Shown here: piece by piece, positions 16,224 through 25,254 of the stretch | Position numbering within the stretch: the first letter of the stretch is position 1 | Layout: each line of letters opens with the position of its first letter | Assembly: GCF_030527935.1 (NCBI RefSeq) | Contig: NZ_JAUMZV010000003.1 | Location: 1 to 64,000 of the forward strand | DNA: 64,000 nucleotides | Reading direction: 5' to 3' | From: Kingella sp. (in: b-proteobacteria) | GTDB taxonomy: Bacteria > Pseudomonadota > Gammaproteobacteria > Burkholderiales > Neisseriaceae | Program-made: the position numbers and the translations under genes | The notes under the pieces: model-generated | What the model saw: only the letters and a program-made list of their open reading frames with translations | Database searches by the model: none | What the model was told of the DNA's origin: nothing

Positions 16224-17186
16224 ATGCCTAAACTCATTCTCGCCCCCATGCAAGGGCTAACCGATGCCCCCATGCGCGACCTACTCACCCGCATCGGCGG
16301 CTATGACGAATGCGTCAGCGAATTTGTCCGCATCACCCACACCGTCCACTCCCGCGCCACATGGCTGCGCCACGTCCCCGAAATCGCCCAGCACAACCGC
16401 ACCCCATCAGGCATCCCCTGCACCACCCAACTGCTCGGCAGCAATGCCGACATGATGGCAAAAAACGCCCTAGCCGCCGTGCGCTTTGGCGTGCAAAGCA
16501 TAGACTTAAACTTCGGCTGCCCCGCCCCCACCGTAAACAAACACCAAGGCGGTGCAATTTTGCTACGCGAGCCCGAGCGCATCCACCAAATCGTGCACGA
16601 AATACGTTTCAGGCTGCCCGAACACATCACCCTAACCGCCAAAATGCGCCTAGGCTACGACCACACCGACCTAGCCATCGCCAACGCCCAAGCCATCGCC
16701 GCAGGCGGCGCAAGCCAAATCACCGTCCACGCCCGCACCAAAACCCAAGGCTACGAACCGCCCGCCCATTGGCATTGGCTAAAAACCATTCGCGAGCGCG
16801 TCAGCATCCCCATCATCGCCAACGGCGACGTGTTTACGCTGGATGACTACATCGCCATCCGCCAAGCCAGCGGCTGCGACGACGTGATGATTGGGCGCGG
16901 CGCGGTGATGCGCCCCGATTTAGCCCGCCAAATCAAACAACACCTGCGCGGCGAACCCATCCAAGCCGCTACCTTCAACCAAGAAATCATGGACTGGATA
17001 CGCCAGTTTTTTGATTTGTGCCTTGCGCACGAACCACAAGGCAAATACGCCGTCGCTCGGCTCAAACAATGGCTGGGCATGATGAAAAAAGCCTACCCCG
17101 AAGCCACACAACTGTTTGAAGCCGTGCGCACCTTGCGCGAAGCAGATGAGATTCAGCGCGTGTTGCGGGGGTTTCAGGCTGCCTAA
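16224..17186 (+). CDS. dusC: tRNA-dihydrouridine(16) synthase
   Basis: 320 residues, FMN-dependent TIM barrel followed by a helical tRNA-binding domain. It reduces U16 of tRNA. LILAPMQGLTDAPMR at the start, NFGCPAPTVNKHQGG with the catalytic Cys near 98, and IANGDVFTLDDY and MIGRGAVMRP for FMN phosphate binding are visible. The class assignment to DusC rests on the NFGCPAPTVN version of the motif. The ATG at 16224 has no clear RBS; the pyrB fragment ends just upstream, so the native leader may have been replaced when the island arrived. It ends with an in-frame DUS (G-F-Q-A-A). Confidence 0.9.
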   Translation: MPKLILAPMQGLTDAPMRDLLTRIGGYDECVSEFVRITHTVHSRATWLRHVPEIAQHNRTPSGIPCTTQLLGSNADMMAKNALAAVRFGVQSIDLNFGCPAPTVNKHQGGAILLREPERIHQIVHEIRFRLPEHITLTAKMRLGYDHTDLAIANAQAIAAGGASQITVHARTKTQGYEPPAHWHWLKTIRERVSIPIIANGDVFTLDDYIAIRQASGCDDVMIGRGAVMRPDLARQIKQHLRGEPIQAATFNQEIMDWIRQFFDLCLAHEPQGKYAVARLKQWLGMMKKAYPEATQLFEAVRTLREADEIQRVLRGFQAA

Positions 17187-17207
17187 TGCCAACGATATTG
17201 TAAACAA

Positions 17208-17237
17208 AAAGGCGTTCAGAATGATTTGAACGCCTTT
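17208..17237 (-). terminator. rho-independent terminator of tRNA-Leu
   Basis: AAAGGCGTTCA (17208-17218) pairs perfectly with TGAACGCCTTT (17227-17237). The T run (TTTTTGTTT) is on the minus strand, so it serves the tRNA-Leu transcript, and may also block dusC read-through. Confidence 0.75.
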
Positions 17238-17308
17238 GGGTTGCAAGAATAGATTTGGTATGACAGATAAAGAAAAAACAGCCATTTTTCAGGCTGCTTT
17301 TTTGAGTG

Positions 17309-17393
17309 TGGTGCGGATGGAGAGACTCGAACTCTCACACCTTGCGGCGCCAGAACCTAAATCTGGTGCGTCTACCAATTTCGCCACATCCGC
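17309..17393 (-). tRNA. tRNA-Leu (anticodon UAG), CCA encoded
   Basis: Class II tRNA of 85 nt. Acceptor GCGGATG/CATCCGC, anticodon stem CCAGA/TCTGG around TTTAGGT (anticodon TAG), long variable arm, T loop TTCGAGT, discriminator A and encoded CCA. It lies 82 bp downstream of the RluF-like gene on the same strand. Confidence 0.95.
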
Positions 17394-17475
17394 GTTGTGT
17401 GAACGCGCGGATTATACGGTTTTTCGGCAAAATTGCAAGTGATTTTTGGCGATGGATGGGCGTGGCGTGGCGCGG

Positions 17476-18207
17476 TTAAAAGCGTTCGTTGGCTTGCAAA
17501 TATCGCCATTTGCCTTGCGGCAACGCGCCCAGTTTGATGCGCCCGATGCGGATGCGTTTTAGCCCAACCACGCGCAAGCCAACGAGTTCGCACATTCGGC
17601 GGATTTGGCGTATTTTGCCTTGCCTGAGCACGAAGCGCAGTTGGTCTTGGTTTTGCCATGTTACTTGGGCGGGGCGCAGTGGTTCGCCGTCTAGGCTTAA
17701 TCCGTGGTTGAGCAGGGCGAGCCCGTTTTCTTTCAGGCTGCCTTTAACGCGCACAAGGTATTCTTTTTCGCTGTTGCTGTTGTCGCCAATCAGTTGTTTG
17801 GCGATGCGCCCGTCTTGGGTGAGCACGAGTAGCCCGACTGAATCAATGTCTAGCCTGCCTGCGGGGGCGAGATTGCGGGTGTGGCTGGGATGGAAGGCGA
17901 TGCGGCTGGTGTCGCCGTCCCATTGGTTTTCGGCGGTGATGAGTTCAACGGCGGCGCGGTAGTCTTTTTCAGGCTGCCCACTTACGAAGCCGATGGGTTT
18001 ATTGAGCAGGATGGTTACGCGGTTGGCTTGTTGTTCGTGGGCTTGTTTGTTTAGGTCTATGCGGTCGGCGGGGGTTACTTTTTGTCCGAGTATGGCGACT
18101 GTGCCGTTTACGCGCACCCAGCCTTTTTCTATGTAGCTGTCGGCTTCGCGGCGTGAGCAGATGCCGAGTTCTGCCATGCGTTTGGATAGGCGAATGGGGT
18201 CGGTCAT
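17476..18207 (-). CDS. rluF: RluF-like 23S rRNA pseudouridine synthase
   Basis: 243 residues from the ATG at 18207 (RBS AAGGAAT); an upstream ATG would add 19 residues without support. An N-terminal S4 RNA-binding domain (RLSKRMAELGICSRREADSYI) precedes the RsuA/RluB/E/F catalytic domain with Asp in A-G-R-L-D-I-D-S near 120 and RQIRRMCELVGLRV near 215. RluF modifies U2604 in 23S rRNA; the paralogues RluB and RluE differ subtly, so the target is inferred. Several DUS are read in frame (GQPEKD, GSLKENG). It may be co-transcribed with tRNA-Leu downstream. Confidence 0.8.
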   Translation of the reverse strand: MTDPIRLSKRMAELGICSRREADSYIEKGWVRVNGTVAILGQKVTPADRIDLNKQAHEQQANRVTILLNKPIGFVSGQPEKDYRAAVELITAENQWDGDTSRIAFHPSHTRNLAPAGRLDIDSVGLLVLTQDGRIAKQLIGDNSNSEKEYLVRVKGSLKENGLALLNHGLSLDGEPLRPAQVTWQNQDQLRFVLRQGKIRQIRRMCELVGLRVVGLKRIRIGRIKLGALPQGKWRYLQANERF

Positions 18208-18396
18208 GGGAATTCCTTTTTTGTGGGAGTGGGGCAGCCTGAAAACAAGGTTTAGCGTCATCACAATGTGGAAATGGCGTTTCAGGCTGCTTACTCGTTT
18301 TCAGGCTGCCTTTGGGCGGGTGGCAGGCTTGGTTTATGTTTTTGCTGCGTCAAATGGCGTTTCAGGCTGCCGTATTGCGCCATGTGATGCGTTTAA

Positions 18397-18437
18397 CGTT
18401 TTCAGGCTGCCTAATCGCTTATAGGCAGCCTGAAATG
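18397..18437 (-). terminator. inverted-DUS hairpin after hemY
   Basis: TTTTCAGGCTGCCTA (from about 18400) and TAGGCAGCCTGAAA (to about 18436) form an inverted pair downstream of hemY. Three more DUS lie between it and the RluF-like gene. Confidence 0.6.
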
Positions 18438-18465
18438 CCATTGAGCAAAGCTCAAATCATTCGCG

Positions 18466-19659
18466 CTATTCTTCGCTGATGCTGTTTAACGCTAAGCGGC
18501 GTTGCTCTTGCGCGGCATCTTGGCGGGCGGAATGGTCGTACACTTTTGCCAACACCAAGCGGGTTTGCGCGGTGGGGTGCAAGGCAAGGCTGGCTTCTAA
18601 ATAGCCTTGCGCTTTGCCCCACAGTTGTTTTTGCGCGGCAAGTTCGCCCAGATACATCAGCAAGCGCGAGTCTTTGGGGTTGTCTTTGAGCCATGCGTCG
18701 CCTGTGTCAATGGCTTTTTGCTGGCGGCGGTCGTCCAGATAACGCACGCTGGCAACAAAGGGCGGCAGCAAGTTGGCATCGCGGCTGGTGGGGTAATGGC
18801 TGTTCACCCACGCGATGGCTTGGTCATACAAACCCAACTCGTTGTATTTTCGGGCGATGGCAACGTTGAGCGCGTTGTTGCGCAAGGCTTCGGGGATGCG
18901 TTTCAGGCAGGCTTTCATGCCTGCGGCATCGGTTGCCAAATCCAGCAGTTTGCGGTAGGCGATTTCGGCGGTTTGCTGCGCTTCGGTGTCGTTCATTGCG
19001 CCTGCGCGGTGCAATTTTTCGGTTTTATCCAAAATATCCAGTGCATCGCCTTTGTCTAACGCCATGCGCAGTTGCAAGCGCGCCAAGCGGGTAAGGCGTG
19101 GGTTGATTTGCGCGGCGGCGGTTAGGTGGGTGGCGGCGGTGTCATAATCTTGTTGATTCAACGCGCTTTCAGCAAGCAGCAAATGGCGCGATAGCTGGGT
19201 TTTGCTGGGCAGCTTGGCGATGTCGTCAAGATAGTGGTCGCGCGCATCGGTGTTGTGGCTTTGGTCGGCGGCGTGGGCAGCCAGCATTAGGGCGAGTATG
19301 CGATTGTCGCCTGCTTGTTTGTTTGCCAACACTTTGTCGGCGTGTTGCGCGGCTTCTTGGAATTTGCCTTCAAAATACGCCAAGCCTGCGGCGTTGAGTT
19401 CCTGCGCGGCTTTGCGGCTGCGGCGTGATGCGCCAAACTGGCTTAATCGGTGGGGCGTGCCAAAGATGCTGACCAGCAATTTAATCAGCAAATACCACAC
19501 AAACACGCTCAACAAGGCAACGATGATGAAGAAGTTGAGATTCATGCGCAGCGAATAGCCTTCCACCACAAAATACACATTGCCTGTGTAGGTTTTGGCG
19601 AGCATGGCTAGCCCGATGGCGCAGAGAAATAGGAAGATTATCCAAATGAGCTGTTTCAT
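18466..19659 (-). CDS. hemY: HemY-like membrane protein with TPR repeats
   Basis: 397 residues. Two N-terminal membrane helices (about 4-22 and 41-63) precede a long helical region of tetratricopeptide repeats (about 90-390), the layout of proteobacterial HemY. It is proposed to organise haem biosynthesis at the membrane; it is not the Bacillus protoporphyrinogen oxidase of the same name. Third gene of hemD-hemX-hemY: its start overlaps the hemX stop by four bases (ATGA), so translation is coupled. Confidence 0.9.
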   Translation of the reverse strand: MKQLIWIIFLFLCAIGLAMLAKTYTGNVYFVVEGYSLRMNLNFFIIVALLSVFVWYLLIKLLVSIFGTPHRLSQFGASRRSRKAAQELNAAGLAYFEGKFQEAAQHADKVLANKQAGDNRILALMLAAHAADQSHNTDARDHYLDDIAKLPSKTQLSRHLLLAESALNQQDYDTAATHLTAAAQINPRLTRLARLQLRMALDKGDALDILDKTEKLHRAGAMNDTEAQQTAEIAYRKLLDLATDAAGMKACLKRIPEALRNNALNVAIARKYNELGLYDQAIAWVNSHYPTSRDANLLPPFVASVRYLDDRRQQKAIDTGDAWLKDNPKDSRLLMYLGELAAQKQLWGKAQGYLEASLALHPTAQTRLVLAKVYDHSARQDAAQEQRRLALNSISEE

Positions 19660-21074
19660 GCTTTCGCTCCTTTGGTTTCACTGGCGGTTTTAGCTGCGGG
19701 CGCGGATGCTGGCTGGCTGGCGGTTTTGCTGTCTGATTTTTCTGCTTTGGGTGCAGATGCGGCGGCGGGGGCGGCGGGCGGCGCGGCAACGGGCGTAGGC
19801 TCGGATGCAGCTTTGGGCGCAGATGCAGCAGCGGGCGCAACAGGCGCGGCAGATTTGCTTTCAGGCAGCACCACAAGCAACGCGGTGCGCACGTTGTTTT
19901 GATAATCGCGCACGGCGGCTAGGCTGGCTTTGAGCGATTCGTCTGAAATCATGCGGATTTCTACCGATTTTAGCTCGCCCACTTCTTTAAGCCATGTTTG
20001 GGTGTTGGGCGATTGCACGTCAAAATAGCGTTTGACGGTTTCTTCAATGGCGGCTAGGTCGTTTTGATAGATTTCGCTGTTGTGTTGCAGCAGGGCAAGC
20101 CGCGCGTCCAATAGGCGCATCCGCAGGTTTTCGCGCAGGTAGAACACTTGTTCCGAGCCGATGAGCATGGCATCGTTGTTATCCAGTTTGCGCACTTCTA
20201 CCATGCTTTTGACCAGCTCGCTGGTGTTGTCCCATGCGCGTGTCCAAAAGCTGCCTGCTTTGGATGTGGGCGCGGGCTCGGCATTTTGGGCGTTCATGGT
20301 GCTGTCCACCAGTAGGGGCAGGCTGTCCACCGCGCTTTCTAGGCGGTCTAGGCGCAGGGCGGTGGCGGAAATATTGAGATAGGGGCGATTTTTCAGCGCG
20401 GCCAAATCTTGGCTGATGGCTTGTTTGATGGGCAGCAATTCAGGCTGCTCAAAGCGGTTAAGCCGTTGTTCTACGTTTTCTAGCACAGTGGTGGCAACGG
20501 GCACATTGCCTGATAGCAAGAGCTGTTGCGATGCGGTGTTTAGGGTTACTTCAATTTCGTCTACCAGCCAGTTGACGCGCCCTTTGAGCAATTCGGCGTA
20601 GGCGCGGTGGATGCCGTCTAGCGTTTGCGCGGTATCGCTTTCGTTTTGCAGGATTTTGTTAAGCTGGGTGTCTAGCTCGGCTTGTTTGGCTAGGGTGGCT
20701 TGCAGTCGTGCGGCGTTTTCGCTGTTGCCCAGCGCGGCTTGGTTTAGGTCTTGCCCAATGCGCATTTCTTGTTGTTTGAGCACGTTTTGCCCTTGCACAA
20801 ATAAAAAGCCGCTTGCGCCCAGCGCAATCAGCGATAACACCAGCGCGCCTGTGGCAATGCCGCGTCCGCTGCTGGCTTTTTGTTGGATAACGATGGGCTG
20901 GGCGGGGTCGGGGTATTTGTCCGCTTGTTTTTTGGTTTGTGTTTCAGGCTGCTTGGGTGTGGCGGGGGTGGGTTTTTCAGGCTGCTTTTGGGGTTCGGTT
21001 GCTTTGTTTTCAATGGGCTGTTTATTGTTGGCAGCTTGGTTTTCAGGCTGCTGATTTTGTGCGTTGTCGGTCAT
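19656..21074 (-). CDS. hemX: HemX-like membrane protein
   Basis: 472 residues. A charged low-complexity N-terminus rich in Gln/Asn/Pro/Lys (about 1-65) is followed by one membrane helix (GIATGALVLSLIALGASGFLF, split here by notation), a long coiled region and an Ala/Pro-rich C-terminal tail (about 410-472). This is the HemX family found with hemD and hemY; older annotations call it uroporphyrin-III methyltransferase, but no SAM-binding motif is seen. It overlaps hemD upstream and hemY downstream by four bases each. Confidence 0.85.
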   Translation of the reverse strand: MTDNAQNQQPENQAANNKQPIENKATEPQKQPEKPTPATPKQPETQTKKQADKYPDPAQPIVIQQKASSGRGIATGALVLSLIALGASGFLFVQGQNVLKQQEMRIGQDLNQAALGNSENAARLQATLAKQAELDTQLNKILQNESDTAQTLDGIHRAYAELLKGRVNWLVDEIEVTLNTASQQLLLSGNVPVATTVLENVEQRLNRFEQPELLPIKQAISQDLAALKNRPYLNISATALRLDRLESAVDSLPLLVDSTMNAQNAEPAPTSKAGSFWTRAWDNTSELVKSMVEVRKLDNNDAMLIGSEQVFYLRENLRMRLLDARLALLQHNSEIYQNDLAAIEETVKRYFDVQSPNTQTWLKEVGELKSVEIRMISDESLKASLAAVRDYQNNVRTALLVVLPESKSAAPVAPAAASAPKAASEPTPVAAPPAAPAAASAPKAEKSDSKTASQPASAPAAKTASETKGAKA

Positions 21075-21799
21075 TGGGGATTGCTCCGTGATGAAAAATG
21101 GTGAAGCGCATCGCTGAGTTGGGCTACGCTGTGGACGTGTTGTGCTCCAAGCGCGGTTAGGGTTTGGGCGATGCGCGGGTGTTGTGTGAAGTATAGCAAG
21201 GATTTGAGATTTTGCCTAAATGCTTGTGGGCATTGTGTAAACAGCTCTTGGGCAAGCTGGGCGGTGGTTATCCATGCGGCTTGGGGTTGGGCAGCCTGAA
21301 ACTGTGCCCAGTTGAGCGGCTGGCTGATGCGCTGGTAGCATTCGGCGTATTGTACGGCGAATCCGCGCTGGCGCAGGGTTTGGGCAAGCTGTTCGCGCCC
21401 GCCTTGCCCGCGTATGATGATGATGCGGCTGCCTTGGGGCAGGGTATGCCAGATGGGCAGGGTTAGGACGGCTTCGCTGTCGTTGCCGTGTGGCGGGGCG
21501 TGGATGGGGGCAAGACCGTGTTGGCGCAGGGCTTGGGCGGTTTGATTGCCTACGGCGATGTGGGGCGTGGTGGCTTTCAGGCTGCCTATATAGGGGGCGG
21601 CGATTTCTACGGCGGTGGGGCTAACCCAAAACAGGGCTTGGGGGGCAGGGGCGATGATGTGCGGCAGCCTGAAAAGGGTATCGCGGATGGGAGCGATGCG
21701 GATGGGGGAAAAGGGGATGGCTTGCCAGCCTACGGCGGCGCAGGTGGCGATGTCGGCGGCGAGACGGTTTTCGGGGCGGATGAGTAGGATGGTGGGCAT
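21071..21799 (-). CDS. hemD: uroporphyrinogen-III synthase
   Basis: 242 residues from the ATG at 21799, where MPTILLIRPENRLAAD matches the family N-terminus; the frame stays open further upstream through a hairpin repeat but without homology. The enzyme closes hydroxymethylbilane with inversion of ring D. Two alpha/beta lobes are expected; the sequence is poorly conserved, as is normal. In-frame DUS give G-S-L-K-A-T-T and F-Q-A-A-Q-P. First gene of hemD-hemX-hemY. No strong RBS is visible, and hemC is not adjacent in this window. Confidence 0.85.
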   Translation of the reverse strand: MPTILLIRPENRLAADIATCAAVGWQAIPFSPIRIAPIRDTLFRLPHIIAPAPQALFWVSPTAVEIAAPYIGSLKATTPHIAVGNQTAQALRQHGLAPIHAPPHGNDSEAVLTLPIWHTLPQGSRIIIIRGQGGREQLAQTLRQRGFAVQYAECYQRISQPLNWAQFQAAQPQAAWITTAQLAQELFTQCPQAFRQNLKSLLYFTQHPRIAQTLTALGAQHVHSVAQLSDALHHFSSRSNPQ

Positions 21800-22176
21800 G
21801 GTGGGGTTGGGTGCTGGCGGTTGGGTTTTAGCTACGCTGAAACTCGCTGCGCTCGTTTTCAGGCTGCCTTGATGATGGCTGCTAATGATTGATATACAGT
21901 GGGGTGGCAGGGGGCTTCCCCCTGCTCGTGGTAGGCGGCGAAACGCCTGCTCTGGCAAAAAATAGGCATTGGGCAGCCTGAAATGGGTGGGGTTGGGTTT
22001 TCAGGCTGCCTTTGGGGGTTGAACCCATGTTTCATGGCTGCCTGAAATTTGTGTTAAAACGTGTTATTTTATGCTAAATTGGGCTTGGGTTTTAGCTTCG
22101 CAACTTCGCTTCGCTATGCAGGCTGCCTGATGCTGCTGTTTCGGTTGCAATTATTTTTAAAGACAAGGAGATTAAA
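21800..22176. other. divergent leader region between hemD and SDR gene
   Basis: Holds two back-to-back hairpins at 21908-21956 (GCAGGGGG-CTT-CCCCCTGC, then GTAGGCG-GCGAAA-CGCCTGC), several DUS, and variant TGCAGGCTGCCT at 22118. This is the control region for both genes, but I cannot place confident promoters. Confidence 0.55.
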
Positions 22177-22917
22177 ATGACAATAGATTCATTGGGAAAC
22201 AACGCGCTAGCAAACAAAGTGATACTGGTAACGGGCGCATCGCAGGGCTTGGGCGCGGAAGTGGCGAAATCTTGCGCGGCGGCGGGGGCAACGGTGGTGC
22301 TGCTGGGGCGCAGCCAGAAAAAGCTGGAAAAGGTGTATGACGAGGTGATGGCGGCGGGCGATGCCGAGCCGTTTGCCATTTGCTTTGACATGATGGGCGC
22401 ACAGGAGCTGGAATTTGAGCAACTGGCGCGCACGTTGGCGGAAGCGACGCAGGGCAAATTGGATGGCGTGGTTCATTGCGCGAGCTATTTTTACGCGCTC
22501 TCGCCGCTGGATTTTCAAACGGTGGCGGAATGGGTGAACCAGTATCGCATCAACACGGTTGCGCCGATGGCTTTGACGCGGGCGGTATTGCCGATGCTGA
22601 AAGAGTCGCCCGATGCTTCGGTGATTTTTGTGGGCGAGAGCCACGGCGAAGCACCGCAGGCGTATTGGGGCGGCTTTGGCGCGAGCAAGGCGGCGTTGAA
22701 TTATTTGTGCAAGGTGGCAGCGGATGAGTGGGAGCGTTTTCCGAATTTGCGGGCGAATGTGTTGGTACCCGGCTCAATCAATTCGCCGCAGCGCATTAAA
22801 ACGCACCCTGGGGAAACGGCGGCGGAGCGCAAGGATATGGCGGACATTACGCCTGCTTTTGTGTGGTGGGCGAGCGAGCAAAGCAAGGGGCGCAGCGGGG
22901 AGATTGTTTACTTATAG
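22177..22917 (+). CDS. YciK-like short-chain dehydrogenase/reductase
   Basis: 246 residues with a strong RBS (AAGGAG). The Rossmann motif V-T-G-A-S-Q-G-L-G near 22-30, a basic R in LLGRSQKK that suggests NADP, and H-C-A-S in place of N-N-A-G are visible. In the active-site block WGGFGASKAALNY the residue four before Lys, normally the catalytic Tyr, is Phe. That loss would prevent ordinary SDR chemistry unless another residue substitutes. Overall resembles E. coli YciK, whose substrate is unknown. Single gene with a T-rich DUS terminator. Confidence 0.82.
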   Translation: MTIDSLGNNALANKVILVTGASQGLGAEVAKSCAAAGATVVLLGRSQKKLEKVYDEVMAAGDAEPFAICFDMMGAQELEFEQLARTLAEATQGKLDGVVHCASYFYALSPLDFQTVAEWVNQYRINTVAPMALTRAVLPMLKESPDASVIFVGESHGEAPQAYWGGFGASKAALNYLCKVAADEWERFPNLRANVLVPGSINSPQRIKTHPGETAAERKDMADITPAFVWWASEQSKGRSGEIVYL

Positions 22918-22932
22918 CCATTGCATGAATTG

Positions 22933-22976
22933 AGGCAGCCTGAAAACGGGGAGAAACATTTTCAGGCTGCCTTTTT
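22933..22976 (+). terminator. inverted-DUS terminator with T run
   Basis: AGGCAGCCTGAAAA (22933-22946) pairs with TTTTCAGGCTGCCT (22959-22972) and ends in TTTTTT. This is a textbook example of two uptake sequences forming a rho-independent terminator. Confidence 0.85.
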
Positions 22977-23000
22977 TGTGGTGTAGATGAATGCCCTACT

Positions 23001-24152
23001 CTATTGTCGCTTCCGCAAGAATGGACGTTCCACACCCAAATAAGTAGTACACGACAGCAATAACACCAGCACAAAAATCAGCGGGAATGTTGCTATATAA
23101 ACCAACAAACCATGTGCTTGGAAATCAAACCAACCACCCAGCGCAAACACGCTATACAACACCACGCCATGCGTTAAATAAATGCTGTAACTCATATCGC
23201 CCAACATTTTCATGCCGCGATGTCGCAAAATACCGCCAAAATCATAGCCCCCTGCCAACAGCAAAAACAATAACGCCACCAAAATGCGGTTGATTGGCGT
23301 ATAAGGTGGAAATAAAAACGCCGTTGCCAGCAGCAAAAGCAGCAGCACCACATTCAACCATTTCTTGTATCGCCGTATAAACGGCAACAACACATCGCTT
23401 AAACTCACCGCCGCAGCAGAGAGCACAAATTGCCAATAATGGTGGGTATCAGTTTGCGTGATAATCCAAACAAACAATGCGCCGCATAATGCCATCACGC
23501 CCCATTGTTTTTTATTGCTCGCAGGCAATTGGTGCATTGCCGTATGAATAAACGGCAGACTGAAATAAAACCCCCATTCATAAAGCAACGTCCATTGCAC
23601 GCCTGCATTGGAAACAAAGCTGATAAAGCCATTGAGTGGCTGATAGCGAAAAGTTGCCCAGTGAAAAAGCCAATCCACGCCATCCCAAAACGCCACATTT
23701 TCCACGCCCACTGCTTTAAAGCTGGCATACACCACAAACAGTAGCGACAGCAGATACAACGGCATAATCCGCCGAATGCGCGCGATGTATAAGTTTTTCC
23801 AATTGATTTCTTTTTGTTTGAGTTTATTAAGAAAAAGAAAGCCTGTAATCATAAAAAACAGGCTAACGGGAATCGCGCCAAGATTCTGCGCAAAATACAT
23901 CCAATGCAAGCCAAAGTTATCAGCAACAGCCCACTCTCCTTGCAAACTCCAACGATGCATCAAATAAAAATGATGAGCGAACACAAAAGTTGCCAACACG
24001 CCGCGCAAACCATCCAATGGTGAATCACGGTGGGTGGAATCAAATTTTTCACTGATTTTTTGCGGCATTCGCGCCAATAAAAATGCCACCAATGCCATGG
24101 ATAGCATTACCAAAAAAGTCAATAAAACCAACCCTAATCTAGGCTCTCTCAC
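23001..24152 (-). CDS. membrane acyltransferase, OafA/YrhL type (AT3)
   Basis: 383 residues with about ten membrane helices. The acyltransferase-3 core starts at LDGLRGVLATFVFAHHFYL (about 47-65), whose His and Arg are the catalytic pair of the family; RIRRIMPLYLLSLL near 128 is the second landmark. Members O-acetylate surface glycans such as LPS, capsule or peptidoglycan-linked sugars. An extra N-terminal helix precedes the core. The start codon GTG overlaps the era stop (GTGA), so the two are translated together, an unusual partner for era. The acceptor is unknown. Confidence 0.85.
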   Translation of the reverse strand: MREPRLGLVLLTFLVMLSMALVAFLLARMPQKISEKFDSTHRDSPLDGLRGVLATFVFAHHFYLMHRWSLQGEWAVADNFGLHWMYFAQNLGAIPVSLFFMITGFLFLNKLKQKEINWKNLYIARIRRIMPLYLLSLLFVVYASFKAVGVENVAFWDGVDWLFHWATFRYQPLNGFISFVSNAGVQWTLLYEWGFYFSLPFIHTAMHQLPASNKKQWGVMALCGALFVWIITQTDTHHYWQFVLSAAAVSLSDVLLPFIRRYKKWLNVVLLLLLLATAFLFPPYTPINRILVALLFLLLAGGYDFGGILRHRGMKMLGDMSYSIYLTHGVVLYSVFALGGWFDFQAHGLLVYIATFPLIFVLVLLLSCTTYLGVERPFLRKRQ

Positions 24153-25075
24153 AACCCCAACTCCCGCAAAAACCGCACATCATCCGCCCAGCCCGATTTC
24201 ACTTTCACCCACACCTTCAAATACACCTTGCAATCAAACAGCTTTTCCATATCCAGCCGCGCTTCGGTGGAGATTTTTTTCAGCTTTTCGCCACCCTTGC
24301 CAATCACAATCGGCTTTTGGTTTTCCTTGTCCACCAGCACGGCGATGTAGATATGCTGGATGCCCGCGCTCTCGTCAAACTTTTCCACTTCCACGTTCAT
24401 CGCGTAGGGCAATTCTTCGCCCAGATAGCGGAACAGCTTTTCGCGCACGATTTCCGCCGCCAAAAAGCGGCTGGATTTATCGGTAATCATGTCATCGGGA
24501 TACATCGGCACGCTTTCGGGCAGATAGCTTTTCAGCTTCGCCAGCAGGTTGGCGATGCGCAGCCCATGCTTCGCGCTCACCACTTCGCAATCGGCAAAAT
24601 CAAACGCTTGGCGCACTTCGGCGATAAACGCATCCAGCGTGGCGGCATCTTTGGCTTTGTCTTTGTCAATTTTATTGACCACCAGCACCACGGGCGTGTT
24701 TTGGGGCAACTGTTGCAGCACAATGCGGTCGGCATCGGAAAAGCGCAACGCTTCCACCACAAACACAATCACATCCACGCCGCTGACGGCTTCGGTTACG
24801 TTTAAATTTAATCGGTCGTTCAAGGCGTTGCGGTGGTGGGTTTGGAACCCTGGGGTGTCCACGAACACAAATTGCGCGGTGTCATCGGTGTAGATGCCTG
24901 TTACTTTGTGACGCGTGGTTTGCGCTTTTTTGCTGGTGATGCTGATTTTTTGCCCGATTAGGTGGTTCATCAGCGTGGATTTGCCCACGTTGGGTCGCCC
25001 AACAATGGCGATAAAGCCGCAGCGATAACCTTCGGCGGCGGTTTTTTCGTTGGCTAAAAATTCTTCTAGGTTCAT
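24149..25075 (-). CDS. era: GTPase Era, ribosome assembly
   Basis: 308 residues. The GTPase domain shows G1 GRPNVGKST, G3 DTPG and G4 NKID; the C-terminal KH domain (about 215-300) includes VIGKGGEKLKKI, which binds the 3' end of 16S rRNA. Era aids 30S maturation and cell-cycle progression. Usually follows rnc, which is not adjacent here; instead a membrane acyltransferase overlaps its stop. Upstream, alternating DUS separate it from trmJ. Confidence 0.97.
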   Translation of the reverse strand: MNLEEFLANEKTAAEGYRCGFIAIVGRPNVGKSTLMNHLIGQKISITSKKAQTTRHKVTGIYTDDTAQFVFVDTPGFQTHHRNALNDRLNLNVTEAVSGVDVIVFVVEALRFSDADRIVLQQLPQNTPVVLVVNKIDKDKAKDAATLDAFIAEVRQAFDFADCEVVSAKHGLRIANLLAKLKSYLPESVPMYPDDMITDKSSRFLAAEIVREKLFRYLGEELPYAMNVEVEKFDESAGIQHIYIAVLVDKENQKPIVIGKGGEKLKKISTEARLDMEKLFDCKVYLKVWVKVKSGWADDVRFLRELGL

Positions 25076-25254
25076 GGCTGGGCTTTCTTGGGTAACGGGG
25101 TTGGTAAATAGAAATGGGGGTTTTCAGGCTGCCTTTATCGTGTGCGATGCGTCAAAGGCAGCCTGAAACGATGTTTGGCGAAGCAGAAATACGATTTTCA
25201 GGCTGCCTTAACGCATTAGGCAGCCTGAAAAGCGTAGCGGCGTTGCACAGCTAG

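Noticed and set aside
17309..17393. tRNA-Leu as an integration site for a genomic island
   Set aside because: No integrase gene, no duplicated 3' tRNA end, and neighbours are housekeeping genes.
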